This document shows, in pieces, positions 36,103-48,000 of a stretch of DNA of 61,593 nucleotides. The stretch is taken from assembly GCA_019828545.1 (NCBI GenBank), contig JACVRA010000404.1, positions 1-61,593 of the forward strand, written 5' to 3'. Under the pieces are notes generated by a model. That model searched no databases, was not told where the DNA came from, and saw only the letters and a program-made list of their open reading frames with translations. The stretch comes from Paracamarosporium sp. OC-R06-R3. Taxonomy: Eukaryota > Ascomycota > Dothideomycetes > Pleosporales > Didymosphaeriaceae. The stretch's first letter is position 1. Each line of letters opens with the position of its first letter. The position numbers and the translations under genes are program-made.

Positions 36103-37979
36103 TCAGTCCATAGTAAAGTCTTCGTGAGGGAATGTAAGATGACTTTTAGTACCACACAATCCCCGCAACACTTTCGCAGCGTAGCGAGCGTATACACTCC
36201 GTTTACCCAATGTTTCGAAATGCAATATACATCGCATCACTACTGTTTCGTGGTCCTTCTCGCACTGGTGATTGGTAGAAGAGTCGAGAAGAGTCGCACT
36301 CGCTGAATAGAGTGGTAGTAAAATAGACCTTGTTCGATTAGTATAACATCATCCGGAAGTTTCAGTCTCTCACCATAGGAAGTGTCTCGAAGTCTCTTTA
36401 TCAGCGTCGATCAAGAGCGCAACGATGCCATGTGCGGCATCAATGCATATAGCTCTGGCGCCAGCACTGGTAAGTGAATTTATTGAGGTGCTCCTGGATA
36501 GGGGTCGATTGATAACCATGCGGTAATATAGCAAGATGACTCTGATACTCAATTGTTGCCATTCGAGGTGTTCGGTAAGGGTCGTCTGTATATGGGAACT
36601 GTCGGGTGAATGGAAAATTTCAGGGAGCTCTGAAATGATGTTTGCCAGGTCATTATCCGCATTTTGGATCACTGTAGCGAGGCTATCAATGTCGCCACCC
36701 AGAAAAGCCGATGTACATTTAAAATTGTACAACACAGCGCATATCCTAGCGAACACAATGTGGTACTGCAAATTACTGATTGCTGATGACACCTCAGCCA
36801 TGTTGGAGTCGGGTATCGATGCACAAAGGTGGCTTTGGGAATTTGAAGGAGGGGCCATCGAAACGGACGATCCGCTGATAATGGTTCGCCTGATCTGGAA
36901 AGTGAGCCAGTCGCTCGCCACAAAAGTCCAATAGAGGCAGCGCATCTGCTCTCTTTCTCGCAAGGACTTGATCTTCTCCAGACCAATATCTGAGTCTAGT
37001 TCTAGTTGTTGAATAAGGCGAATGCCGCATGCCCAAAGACTGCAGTATAGGTTAAATTCGCCAAGTTGAGCGCACGATATGCCCAGCACTGCAATCGTGC
37101 GCACGTTGGTCACATCAGGAGTACGAAGGAAATCGGCGGCATGCAGGTAGTATACAGCAGCATCGAACCAATTCTCTAAGACTTCAGCCACGTCGTCTGT
37201 AATTGAAGTCAGGTTTCATCCAGTCTATTAACTCATGTGTCAGTCTCTCACCGCACGGCAAATCAGCAACCGAGGCCTCTTTGTCGGTCGAGAACCAAAG
37301 CGCAGCCTGTTTGAAAAATTCAGTAAGGTGTGAATAACAGGACTAGTAAGGCTGGGATACCGTGAGATAAGAGAAGTAGAGCGCTAACCACTGCGCATTT
37401 ACTGATAGGCTAGAGCCCTGAAGCTGTCGTTTGCTAAGGTACTGCTCATGTTGCTGAGCAAATTCAACCTCATTTACAGCAAAATGGTGCCAAGATGCCC
37501 ATACACGGCCATGAGCGCATAGAATACGACTACAGGCAGGGGTAGGATGTAGCACATCCGCAGGGCTGTGTACAGTCGATGGCCTTTGGTGAGCGCGTAG
37601 CTGCTCGTACAAGAGATTTTCATGATAATCGTTCGCGAGAAAGCGGACGTTATCAGTGGGCTTAACGTTGGTCACATTTTCGAGTAGAGCTGCGCGCAGC
37701 CGTCGATTCTCGACAAGAAGGTCCGTGTAGCTTGGCTGTGGAGGGTCAACAGCTCTGGGGAAGGGCATGTCAGCGTGAGATTGCAAATATTTGGACTCAT
37801 CACGTCACCCACGCTATAAGTCTTCCCCTCACCTGTACCTGCTCCGCGTGGCACTCTTCAGCTATGCCTCGCGACCGACATGTAGCACAGGGTAGTTTCT
37901 TGTCGCACTTGATTTTCCGTTTTTGACAAAAGGTGCACGAGCGCGGTGCTCTCTGCGTAGTTCGTAGGTTTGAAGGCAT
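36103..37979 (-). CDS. Zn2Cys6 transcription factor
   Basis: Nuclear regulator lying between two transporter genes, a usual place for a pathway-specific activator. Five exons (37979-37804, 37754-37361, 37306-37252, 37196-36374, 36328-36103) give 557 residues. The zinc cluster has Cys15, 18, 25, 31, 34 and 43 (CTFCQKRKIKC then CATC), with a basic KRKIK loop. A short leucine-rich segment follows (LLVENRRLRAALLE), then the middle homology region (ALYFSYLT, CAQLGEFNLYCSLWACGIRL and EQMRCLYWTFVASDWLTF). The last exon (SILLPLYSASATLLDSSTNH) is supported by a TACTAAT branch and closes the fold; without it the frame stops at 36370. An in-frame upstream ATG at 37991 is an alternative start. The first intron donor is the least certain call. 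Confidence 0.82.
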
Positions 37980-37991
37980 TGTATCGGACAT

Positions 37992-38525
37992 TACTCTAGA
38001 TTGACAGACAGAGCTCGATGGTTGGGCAGAGTCTGGCTTGGCGCTCTTGGCAGTGCACGTGATTGTCGCTCTTCCCAAGGCAGTTGCTTAATTGAATCAC
38101 GTGACTTGAACTTGACACCAAACCGAGGCATCGCATAGCCTATCTGCCGAGTCTGCTAATTACGGACAGCTACGATGAGGATTATGCCAGAATAAATATC
38201 TCGATGAAGACATCCGCAAACAATCGCAATTCCAAACGTAGTGTAGAGCTTCAGAACAAAACAAAGAGTCGCATTCAAAATGCGCAACATGTACGCCATA
38301 CCTAGGAAACCCACTCTAGCGCTCTTCTCCAAATCAAATTGTCTTCTTCCATATGCGGGGACTATGAATCACTAAAACGGTGCGCCGCATCCACTTTCAA
38401 TCCTAACAAATATAAGTAGATGCGTCGAAACTAGAACTTAAGAAATATCGATTCTAGGAAAAAGACATGGTAAAGCTGTTGTTCGAGTCGGCCACGCTTC
38501 TACGCCGTAGTTATGTACCCTTATA
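37992..38525. other. intergenic
   Basis: Gap between the start of the Zn2Cys6 gene and the 3' end of the second transporter. It likely holds the regulator's promoter. No repeat or conserved site could be named. Confidence 0.35.
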
Positions 38526-40128
38526 TTATGCTCTGCACCAACGCAATAACCCCTTGAAGACATTGCGAGTCCAAGGTCCCTCAATGGTACCAGGTATGTG
38601 TTCTGGCGACAAATCTTGTCCCTCTACTGGCGCGGTCACGGATACTTTCCAAGCTCGCAGAACCCAACAAGCAGCGGCAGAGGCGAAAAATGCAAATCCA
38701 GCGAACAACTGCGCGTCTAGATACTGATTACCATGCACCAGCTCGCGCGCAATAACTGGTGAAACTAGGTTTTATCAAGATCAGGCAAAGGTCCATAAAA
38801 GGGCAGTCGATCTTCTACTTACATGTGGTGGGCGGTACCAATATGATAAAAATCATTGCTAAACCATCAGGGAGTAGCTTTAAGCCGAGAACCTCGACCG
38901 AGACAGGGCCGATAACCGACCAGAACGATCCACTCGGAATATAGTTATCTTTTTGTATAACGAACGTGTGAGTAGCGTGTAGATAGACTTACGCGAAGGC
39001 TCCAATGAAGATAGCGTAGATAATCAATTGTCCGTACGACGTTGCGGTAGTCCAAATGATTAAGGTGACAAGACCTGCGCAGAACGTAGCTCCCGTAGCA
39101 ACATTGAGTCGACCACAATAGTCGCTAAGACATCCGATAACTGTGCGTCCAATGATCTGACCCAAAGCAACCATGGAACCTATGACTGAGGCTTCAAGGA
39201 GTGTGAGTCCAAGAACAGACGAACCGTAGGCAGGAATCTGTGTCAGGATGATTATCTCGCCCAACATGTTGAAGAACGAGAAAGCTACGAGGACAAGAAA
39301 ACTTGGCTTGATGAGCAAACCAGCGTTGAAGTAACTGAACGTTGGTTTGATCGTAGCATTGCGATCACGAATGAGAATCGCAGCAACGAAATTGACTGCG
39401 CCTGCCGTTAGAGCCAGGGTACGGATGGACCACTGAATCCCAATGTTATCCAGCATTTGACCGGATGCGATGGAGTAGCAAAGCCCGCCAAGCCCGGTGC
39501 CTGAAGCGGCAAGACCGGTGGCAAGACTTCGCCGACGTTCAAACCACTGAGGAATGGTGTTCATAGTGCCAACGAACAAGAAACCTATCCCCCAGCTGAA
39601 ACCCACTGCCTGGCCTAGATATAGGTGCCAAATGTTGGTTGCGAAAGACGCACCGAGGAGCGATACAGTCTGAAACACAACGCCAATGAGTAGACAGGCA
39701 CGCATGCCCCAGATTCCAATAACCCGGGTGGCTACAGGAGTAATCACGAAGGGCATTGAGAAATTTAGGCCGCCGATGAAGACATAGTGCAGTTGGGATG
39801 CTCCTTCAAGGGTACCATGATCGAGATAATAGGAGAGGAAGGTAGAGTAAGACTTACGATGTATTAGCGAATATATTTTCGATAGGTTCACTCTTTCACA
39901 ACGTACTGTTTGGATTCCCCAAGTGTGTGCATTGATGAGCAGTACGGCGACCACGCAGATCCAGCCATAGGCTTCTTCCTGCACCGCCTCAGTCATAGTG
40001 CCGACGCTGCCAGAAAGTCGACTGGATGATTGGATCGAGCGGCTGGTAAATGCACCGCCAGCAGAACTCTGCTTCTCGTCCAGATGCATGCTGTAAATTG
40101 GTCCAATTGGAAGATCGCATTCGGGCAT
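38526..40128 (-). CDS. MFS monocarboxylate transporter-like protein, second copy
   Basis: Twelve-helix carrier, four exons (40128-39907, 39852-38993, 38932-38823, 38755-38526) giving 473 residues; an in-frame ATG at 40173 would add 15. The amino end is longer than in the first copy, and the family signature reads AYGWICVVAVLLINAHTWG. Other motifs are YVFIGGLNFSMPFVITP, WGIGFLFVGTMNTIPQWF and GQIIGRTVIGCLSDYCGR. The C-terminal tail after the last helix is hydrophilic. All three introns fall at the same codon positions and phases as in the 34350 copy, so they are paralogues. The gene lies close upstream of no partner and is separated from the Zn2Cys6 gene by about 550 bp. Confidence 0.88.
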
Positions 40129-40648
40129 AGTCGTATTGCGGTGCACTTCTTGATCTTGCCATAGCAACTGCACGGTATAGTCGCTATTTGTATGTAGAAA
40201 TGTAAACGCAATGTTGCTGGTTCAAAGGAACAAGTAACGTCTACACGGCCGAGTTTCGGGCGTGACTTACACTAGCTTATCGTCGTTATCGTCGTTATCA
40301 GTGTAATGTAGTATCGTGTTAGCCTAGTATCTAACTTGTATAATAGGACGAAGAATGGTTAGTAGTAGGAATAGCCATCCGATATTAGAAAAAGCTTTTT
40401 CACCTAAGTTATACAGATATAGTAACCTGACCTAAGTCTCGGCTTCGCACGTGATCCCTGTAGCGATACCCTCTAGCTGTGCCGCTGGTCGAAGTAAGAT
40501 CTTCTGACACAAAACAAGTTTGGCGTTCAGATCTGCGCCTCATTGGGCCAATGCTCAGCGAGGCGCCCATCAACGTCAGTGTTGTGCTGTGCCGCATTTC
40601 AATGTCAGCTTATGAAAAACAGCAGAACCTGCCAGGCACCCACAAGGA
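40129..40648. other. intergenic, divergent promoters
   Basis: Between the second transporter (minus) and the DUF7730 gene (plus). It contains a direct repeat CGTCGTTAT twice in tandem near 40276-40297. No gene seen. Confidence 0.35.
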
Positions 40649-41909
40649 TTGTTAAGCTTTAAATTCAACACTTGTTCTTTCCATCGATCGAGCAAAGTTT
40701 GCAGAAGGCATTCCTTAGTCGCAAGAATGCAAATACAGCTCCCGTACGACGCTGCATATATTCGAAAAAACCGTCGAGCACACCGACGACTCGCAAAATC
40801 CAGTCTCAAAGTACTCCGCTGTGTATGGGATACTTTTGGGCGATTATACCATCGCGCGAGGTATCCCCCATACAAACCGCTGAAGTTGCGCAGTCGCAGA
40901 CGATGTTCCCAATCACAAAGCAGACTACTAATGTTACCTCCTGAGATCCGGTTCATCATTTGGGACTATGTAATGGCTAGTGGTCCCATTGCATTATATC
41001 GAGCGCGAGACAGGATCACATATGACTTAATGCCAGAAGACAGCCCACAGAGCGTATTAAATATCACGCCACAGACGGTTCGAGAGGCGGTCGAGGGCAG
41101 GACTAGTTTCAAAGTCAGTACGATGCATAAACCATCTTTTCTGTCTGTACTTCAGACATGCCAGATGATGTAAGTCGACTCGATGAAGTCGCTTGACGAT
41201 GCACGCTTACTGACCATCGCCATGTAGATATTTAGAGACTTTACAATCATTGTATCAGGCAAATACTTTCGTTTCCCTGCACAACACAATACCTATCGAC
41301 TTTTACAATTCCGCTCTTCCTGCACACCTATCGCTCATAAATTCTCTGCATATCCACTTCCAATTCTGCGAACTGTTCTACGATGGGATTTCTCTCATGT
41401 TACGGGGGGATCCAGACCCATATAACGTAGCAACATTTTCTCTAGTATGCAGACACGTCAGCCAATCCATGCCTAACTTGCGAACACTCTCCATTTTCCT
41501 GCAAGGACCATTAGTGCAACCTGAAACATACGAGCAAATCTCGGAGTGTTTGAAACGCATGCGGGGTGAGCTCAAAGACTTGAATTTGATGGCTGTTAGA
41601 TTTCCACATCTTACCCTGGACTCTTGGCTTGCGGCTCTGCCGGCCCGAACGCGCGAATACCATCGATTCGTAACAGAGGAAAAGCTAGTCTCCATGCGAG
41701 ATCATTTTAATGTCTTGCAACCACCTTTTGGAAATGGTCATCAACAATGGGAGGTGGCAGATTTAGATACCAGGAATGAGGATGGTTGGAGGTTGGGGAC
41801 TATGTATCAGATTGGTAATCTCGGATCGGACACCCTGAAAATAAGAAACTATACCATTTTCACGGAAGCGGAAGATGTCGGTGGCGATATAGAGCGACGT
41901 GAGCCATAG
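40649..41909 (+). CDS. DUF7730 / F-box-like domain protein
   Basis: Two exons (40649-41169, 41228-41909) give 400 residues; an alternative start at 40727 (MQIQLP) would remove a basic tail. The core LLMLPPEIRFIIWDYVMASG is the helical module that opens DUF7730 proteins, followed by ARDRITY and SVLQTCQMIYLETLQSLYQANTF, a motif joined exactly by splicing the 58-bp intron. The C-terminal half holds LINSLHIHFQFCELFYDG and a Leu-rich MPNLRTLSIFL strand, a fold often annotated as F-box/LRR-like. The first 90 residues are Arg-rich and probably disordered. The gene is intact; the function of this expanded fungal family is unknown. Confidence 0.75.
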
Positions 41910-42143
41910 ACGGTTTACGTATTCGATTTGACTTGGTACTGAAACGTAACAATAACATAGTGCAGTGAGCGTGCATCCTCCCGCTGTTGACATACCGAAA
42001 ATCCCGTCATGCCACTGTGGCCTTGTTGATGGATTATTGTATTTCTAAAACTAAACTTCGTCATACAAGGATTTCGGGCGGGGTCAAGTTTTAACCACCA
42101 ACAGGGTGTTCGCTCTTGAGCATAATCAGTCTTGAGACAGCAG

Positions 42144-42242
42144 ACTTCATGCCACGGTGGAACACCTCCGTGCGTTAGGGCAGCCCGTGACCGATCTACG
42201 CGCACGGAGGAGGCACGGACGTGTTCCACCGTGGCGTGAAGT
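42144..42242. repeat. compound inverted repeat (22-bp outer arms, 9-bp inner arms)
   Basis: Outer arms 42144-42165 and 42221-42242 are reverse complements at 21 of 22 positions (mismatch C/T). Inner arms CTCCGTGCG (42166-42174) and CGCACGGAG (42201-42209) pair exactly. The transcript or single strand could form a nested hairpin of about 99 bases. Confidence 0.85.
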
Positions 42243-42491
42243 ATGCTATACGGGCCTCTAGCGCTCCTTCGTGTAGGGGGTTTGACCTATCAATTAATAG
42301 AGACGTATCTTTAAACCCTCCGTACGTGGCCTCAATCGAACTATCTTGTAGATCTCCGATTGGTAAAAGGTCGGAAAGAGTACCCAAAAGGTCCGTGAAG
42401 GGTGATGTAGCTTCTAAAAGCTGAAGAAAAGACACTAGAGAACCATACTGGGGAGAGTACTGTATAAGGGAAGATAGTCCTGTGGCTTGAA

Positions 42492-42566
42492 GTGATTGTT
42501 TCGACCTCACGGCGAAGTGATGGTCTCAACTTTACGGCGAAGTGATGATTTCGACTTCACGGCGAA
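42492..42566. repeat. 3 x 25-bp tandem repeat
   Basis: Three adjacent 25-bp units, each starting GTGAT and ending ACGGCGAA, with about 80-90 percent identity. Most differences are transitions. Confidence 0.85.
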
Positions 42567-43256
42567 GCAATCTAACTGCGGCGTTGGCCACTAACTCTGA
42601 AGCTCATTTGCCAGCGATACATTGCAACGAAGAGTTTCCAAACCCACCCATGTCGATATTGCGTATATCCGAGTATTGAGAGTACTAATCATGACGCCTG
42701 GTAGACGCACTGATGTCCCATGTCTGCCTTATTATATTCGTGGCTCTTCCATGCTTGTGTTGAGAGAGGACCCCCCAGCCGTGAGACGTATATTTAAAAG
42801 CCTTGTCTCTGTGATATATCTAAATCCCTTTTCAAAATTGCTCCAAACTGTTCAACATATCTATCTGGAACACCAATCATCACCTAAGGTTTCATAATTT
42901 TGTTTATTGCTGCTATGGTGGCCTACTCTATATACTTCTTTCTCGTCTATCTCTCTTTCCTACGTTGCTTTGCTTACGGAAATGGATGGTACCTAGATGA
43001 ATCCTGTGATTGTATGTCAATTTTGTATCTTTAGGAGCAACCTTACACTGATCAATAAATCCGAAGAGACTTGTTCAAAATAGGCATAGAGCAAGCATTT
43101 CTAATGGCTGAGTCGGCTGTAGAGGCAATAGGTACCCCATAAGATCAGCCGGGGAGAGCCGTTAAATGGGTGTTCCCGGAAGAAGAAACAAGAGATATGG
43201 CTGCTTATATTTTTAGAACTGCGTTTGAAGTAATGATCTTAATAAGCTTTTACCTA

Positions 43257-43287
<31 letters not shown>

Positions 43288-43288
43288 A
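43257..43288. repeat. (TAAA)8 microsatellite
   Basis: Eight perfect TAAA copies directly adjoining the telomere-like motif. Confidence 0.9.
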
Positions 43289-43305
43289 CCTAACCCTAAC
43301 CCTAG
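43289..43305. repeat. interstitial telomeric repeat
   Basis: CCTAACCCTAACCCTAG is nearly three copies of CCCTAA, the complement of the TTAGGG telomere unit of filamentous ascomycetes, lying far from either window end. Confidence 0.8.
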
Positions 43306-43496
43306 TCTATTATTATTAATTAAGCGATACCTAGGCAGCCTCGTAATATCATGTGCCAGATGTCTAACATAACACTTAAAATTGAAATCTATTGCAGTCA
43401 AAATACCCCTATATAAGCCCTTCTATCCACTAGGCTAGAAGTGTTCACTTTTGCCGAATTTTTCTACTCCAACAAAATCTTAGTCGTTAAAGAACA

Positions 43497-45083
43497 TCAA
43501 GCTTTCCTATCCTGTTCGTTTTCGGTGCTTCTGATAGCGACCTCAAGCTCTCCTATGAACTGCCAAACATCCTCGAATGTGTTGTACAATGGCGCTGGTG
43601 TTACGCGCATTATATCAGGTCTGCGCGCATCCAAGATGACACCGCGATCTCGGAGGTGCTTTAGAACAAGCTCCATTATTTCCGGGCTGCGCCATCTGAG
43701 ACTCAACATGGCGCCTCGCTGCGTCGAATCCTGTGGCGTAATCATTGTCCATAGGCTCCTTTTTGCGTCTGTGTACGACTTTTTGGCCAAGTTGTCGAGG
43801 AGGGACTCAAGATAGGTGGTTAGACTGCGGGACTTCTCTATTACCTTGGCAATCCCGACTTCTTTGAATACTCGCAGAGACTCAGTTACCGCCGTGATGT
43901 CAAGGATCGAGGGGCTCGACGTTTTGAATCCAGCAGCGCCGGCTTCGGGCGTGAAACCTATCAATCCGACGTATCAGCGTGCCCTGCTCTGCTAATTGAT
44001 CATCAGAGGGGAGACTTACATTTTTCCATCTCAAATCGCCTCGACGCTGGGACGCCCCACCACCCTGCAAGACGTCGTCGATGTCCATCCCTACCATGAC
44101 GTTCATGGACGAAAATCCCCGCCGTAGCACCTGGCCCCCCGTTGAGATATTTGTACGAGCACCATACCGCGAAGTCGACATCCCATTCGTGTAGTTTCAT
44201 CTCAACATTGCCAACTGCGTGGGCAAGATCCCATCCCACAATGACTCCCCACTTGTGCGCAAACGCTGTTATCGTCGCTATGTCTAGGAGCTGGCCAGTA
44301 TGGAACTGTACTCCCGACAGTATCACCACTCCAATGTCGCTCGCGAACGATTCGATTGTGCTGCAGATAGTGGTAGTCGAGAGCAGACCATCTTTGTCTA
44401 CTGGGATGGATATCAGCTCCACATCGGGGTCGAGGCCATGCGACTCTATGTGGGACCGAATTGCATACTGCGATTTTGTAATTAGCAGTGTGGAGATCTG
44501 TAGCAGCACATTAGTCGCTGACATGATCGGTTGCAAAAGCATCTTCCTCGAGCAGTATTCGCGTTCCTCGCTTGGCTGTTTTATCGGGCTGATAAAAGCT
44601 TGCCAAAATCAGGTGGAGATTGGTCGTCAAGCAATTCATCAACGTGACCTCGTTTTCCAAGGCGCCTACGATTGGCGCTAGTAGGCTGGCCGCTATCTGT
44701 TCAGCTTCCAGCCACGAGGGGGATTCTCCGGGTCCGGACTTGTACCCAGATATGAGCGCTCGCTTGGCCCACTGGTTAAGAAACGCAGTGGTTCGTGTCG
44801 CTGTTGCAGTGGGTTGCAGGCCGATTGAAGAGCCGGCTAAGTATACGACTGGCTCGTGATCCCCTTCGCCAGCACATGTCACTATTATTCCGGCTGGACT
44901 CTGGTGGGTGTGGATCTCACCTGAGGCTATGTATATGTCTGATTTCCGGGGAATCCAGAATTCGCTTCGCAGCCTCCGAAGCGGATCTATGCGATCCATG
45001 TGCAGAGCGTAATCTTTACACGTCACGGGAATACTCGAAGCATCGACGTCGTTAGACGCTACAGAAGTAATAACAGATTCCAT
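43497..45083 (-). CDS. kynureninase (PLP-dependent L-kynurenine hydrolase)
   Basis: Cleaves L-kynurenine to anthranilate, or 3-hydroxykynurenine to 3-hydroxyanthranilate, plus alanine. Three exons (45083-44523, 44467-44020, 43957-43497) give 489 residues. Landmarks in order: LHMDRIDPLRRLRSEFWIP, YLAGSSIGLQP, LMNCLTTNLHLILASFY, EEDAFATDHYAI across intron 1, ILSGVQFHTGQLLDI, GWDLAHAVGNVEMKLHEWDVD, and SYKYLNGGPG holding the PLP lysine (about residue 293). GAAGFKTSSPSIL comes next, then a C-terminal RGVILDARRPDIMRVTPAPLYN. All family motifs are present and there is no stop. Compared with family members it carries an extra segment near residues 50-70 (SGEIHTHQSPAG and following). The start ATG is 15 bp from the PKS stop and in its frame. 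The gene may feed anthranilate-type units into the PKS pathway, or be a relocated primary-metabolism copy. Confidence 0.92.
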
Positions 45084-45098
45084 GTTTACAATGCCGCA

Positions 45099-48000
45099 CT
45101 ACGTACTCAGATACCGGCGAAGTGCCTCTGCAACATTCGTGACCTACACGTCCTGTTAGCGCCCGAGTTTTGATTATTCAGCAGATAACACTTACGGACG
45201 TTCCGTCATCAGGGAGAAATGGTTCCCATCCACGGACACTACGCTGATTGCTTCTTTCGAAACCAACCTGTCCCATCCAAAGAAGTCCGGCCCGACCTCA
45301 ACACGATCATCAAGCACCCAATCCAGGACTTTTTTCTCCTGTGCGCTCATAGTCGGCCGCGTAACCGTCTAATGGCGGTCCACCCCGTGTCTTGCTGCTA
45401 TAAGTAAGACCTTCAGTGCGCAGCCATCTGGTATCGGTAAATGGACATAGCCATGCAATGCCTCCAGCGTCGCGATCACATGCGGGTCTCGCATTTTCTT
45501 GGTAGAATTTGCCGATTGCCCGTTTGATGTCGCGTCTGAACTGCCGGTCCCTTTGAAGCGATCGATGTTGTCGAAAAAGTCTAGCAGGGAGAACGGGAAT
45601 GGGGGGAAGAGTGCTGGGCAGGCCGAGTCTAGGAGTATCAGCGAGCGAACATGTTCGCCGCGCGCGATCAGTTGGCGTGCAGCTTCGTAAGCCATCACGC
45701 CCCCTACCGAGTACCCCATAAGAGTATAGGGGCCATGGGGTTGTTGGCGTTGTATCTCGGAAACGTATTAGGCAACAAGATCAGACAGAGATACGTCGAA
45801 TGCTAATGGCGTCTTCAGAAACGGACTGTTCAGGCCAAATATAAGTATGGAGGGGCTTAAGGTCGGCAGAGGTGTGTATGTGGACGCTGTGCCAAAGCCA
45901 CCGGGGAACGCAAAACAAGTCGTTGTTGCGGTCTCTGGGCTCCCCTGAAGAACCACGGAAGATGCTCGGAATTCAGGGGTCGTGCAGCGGGTTGCGGCAT
46001 GGGTAGCACACAGAACGCGAATATCGCTGGATTCATCCGAGGCGCCAGACGACCAGCCTACAGAGTTAAATCCCGCCGCCTGAAGCTTCCGGTCCCACTC
46101 CCGCTCGCCTATCAAGGCATGGGTGCGCCCGTCTGTGAATGCCCACCAGCCTTCAAGGAGCCCGAATACAAGGTCGTACCATCCCATGCGGCGGGTTAAC
46201 TCAATGAGCCCTAAGAAGCCACCCGTTCTTAAGAGCGATCGGATGTTCCTGCAGGACTCTACTACATCGCGAGTTGCATGTATGCAATTTGCAGATATGA
46301 CTGTGTGAAATTTCGCTTGCAGCTCTCTCGGCGTCGCCTGCTCGATATCCAAAACTTGAAACTGCATTCCCTGGATGTCTTTGAACTTCCGCTTGGCCTT
46401 GTTAACGAGCGAGGGCGATACATCCGTAAAGGTATATGTGAAGCTGATCTTTGCCCGCGCCAGCTTCTGCACGAGATGTCGTGTAGTTCCGCCGGTTCCC
46501 GCGCCTACCTTGAGAATGTGCAGCGTTTTACCAGGATACGCCGCGACGAAGATACGGATGATAACGTCGGCGAGGAGATCCGTCGCCGTCTTGAATATAG
46601 GTACGTTGCTGTACACATCCTCGAGGAGATCCCGGTTCGTTTTTGTGCCGAAGAGGATATCCACCGCGTTAACTTCTTCACGGAGACAGCCTGCTAGCTG
46701 GCTTCCAACAGCTTTTAGGAGCATAAGCTCTCGGGCGAAACTCGGGAATTGGGTTGTGATGGACTTGTGGAGTGCAGCGGCGGAGTCTGCCTCTACCGGT
46801 TTCTCCGTTCGGAAGTAGTCCTTGCCTTCTTTTTTATAAGCATAGCCAAGCTCTTCGAGAACTTCGAGAATACGTTCGACTAAGCGGTCATGTCACGGGT
46901 GGTGGGCAGGTACGGGTATTTGTGTAGCAGGCGGGAGCGCAGATAAAGAACAGCCCAGCGTTGCGAATGCCTCCAGGATATATGCCGCAATGAGTCGACT
47001 ATGCCACGGGAATACCTCGTTCTAGAACCCATTATATCCACTCCGCTCGCTATAGATGTCGAACTGCTGAGCTGTGCTGTCGAACATGGCCAGAAAATTA
47101 ACGTTTGAAGGTGTATTGTTTGTTGCGATTTTGATCACGGATGAATGCGGAATCAGTTGAGAGATAGAGCTTGCAGAGGAACTAAGGGGTTGCGATGAGC
47201 CTGATCCGTTACTCTCCGACTGTGGGGGCCCAAAAAGACGTGTGGACAAAGCGTGGATACTCGAAAAGATTTGCAGCTCAGCCGTTGATATTGTGAAGTC
47301 AAAACATTCTTGAATAGTGTTCGCTAGTTCGGTGATCATCAGTGAATCAATTCCGAGATCTTCAAATGAAGTGTCGGCGTGCAACTCCTCTGTAGGAACA
47401 CCCAACAGGTCGCTGAACATTTCGATCAACATACTGACGTCTCGGGAACGTTTGTCTGTGTAAGCATTACCGGCGTCCAGATCCTCTAAAGCCACTGTCG
47501 AAAGATTCCCATCCGGCGATTTCCGTGTTGCTGGTATGTCGAAACTTTGCTGAATCTCCGGCATTACCTCTGTTTCCGGTTGTTCGGCTGCTTTACCCTT
47601 TTCTCGAGTAAGCGAACCAGTAAGAGATTTGATGGGAACTCGTGAGAATGAAACGCCCAACAGTGCCATGATCAAGACATTTGTGTTCGAATCGAGAACA
47701 AAGATGTCCCTTATAACGTGCGTTTTGTTAACTGTAAAGGACTTGGTATACACCACCCATGTTGCTTTTGTGGAGCTCTGCTCGGCCACGACGGCAAAAC
47801 GCTCTATCTGGTTGGCAATGAATATTTCGTCCCGCAGTGGTTCTTGCAGATAGTTGACATGGAGCCCAGCGACTTGGAGAAAATTGTCAATGACTATCGG
47901 CCCGAGACGACCGTGATCGTAATCAAGGAGGTCGAGAGACGGCAATTCTATGCAGGCGACAGCTTCGCGGCCCAATGACGCGATTCTCTTAACGCCACGA

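Larger units (their letters stand above)
41910..43496. other. gene-free repeat-bearing interval
   Basis: No supported gene in 1.6 kb. It contains the compound inverted repeat, the 25-bp tandem repeat, the (TAAA)n tract and the telomeric motif described separately. A 104-codon minus frame (42510-42196) overlaps both repeats and has no known domain. Confidence 0.5.

Noticed and set aside
36061..36306. 81-codon plus-strand frame
   Set aside because: It is the shadow of the last exon of the minus-strand Zn2Cys6 gene, which is supported by branch point and acceptor signals.
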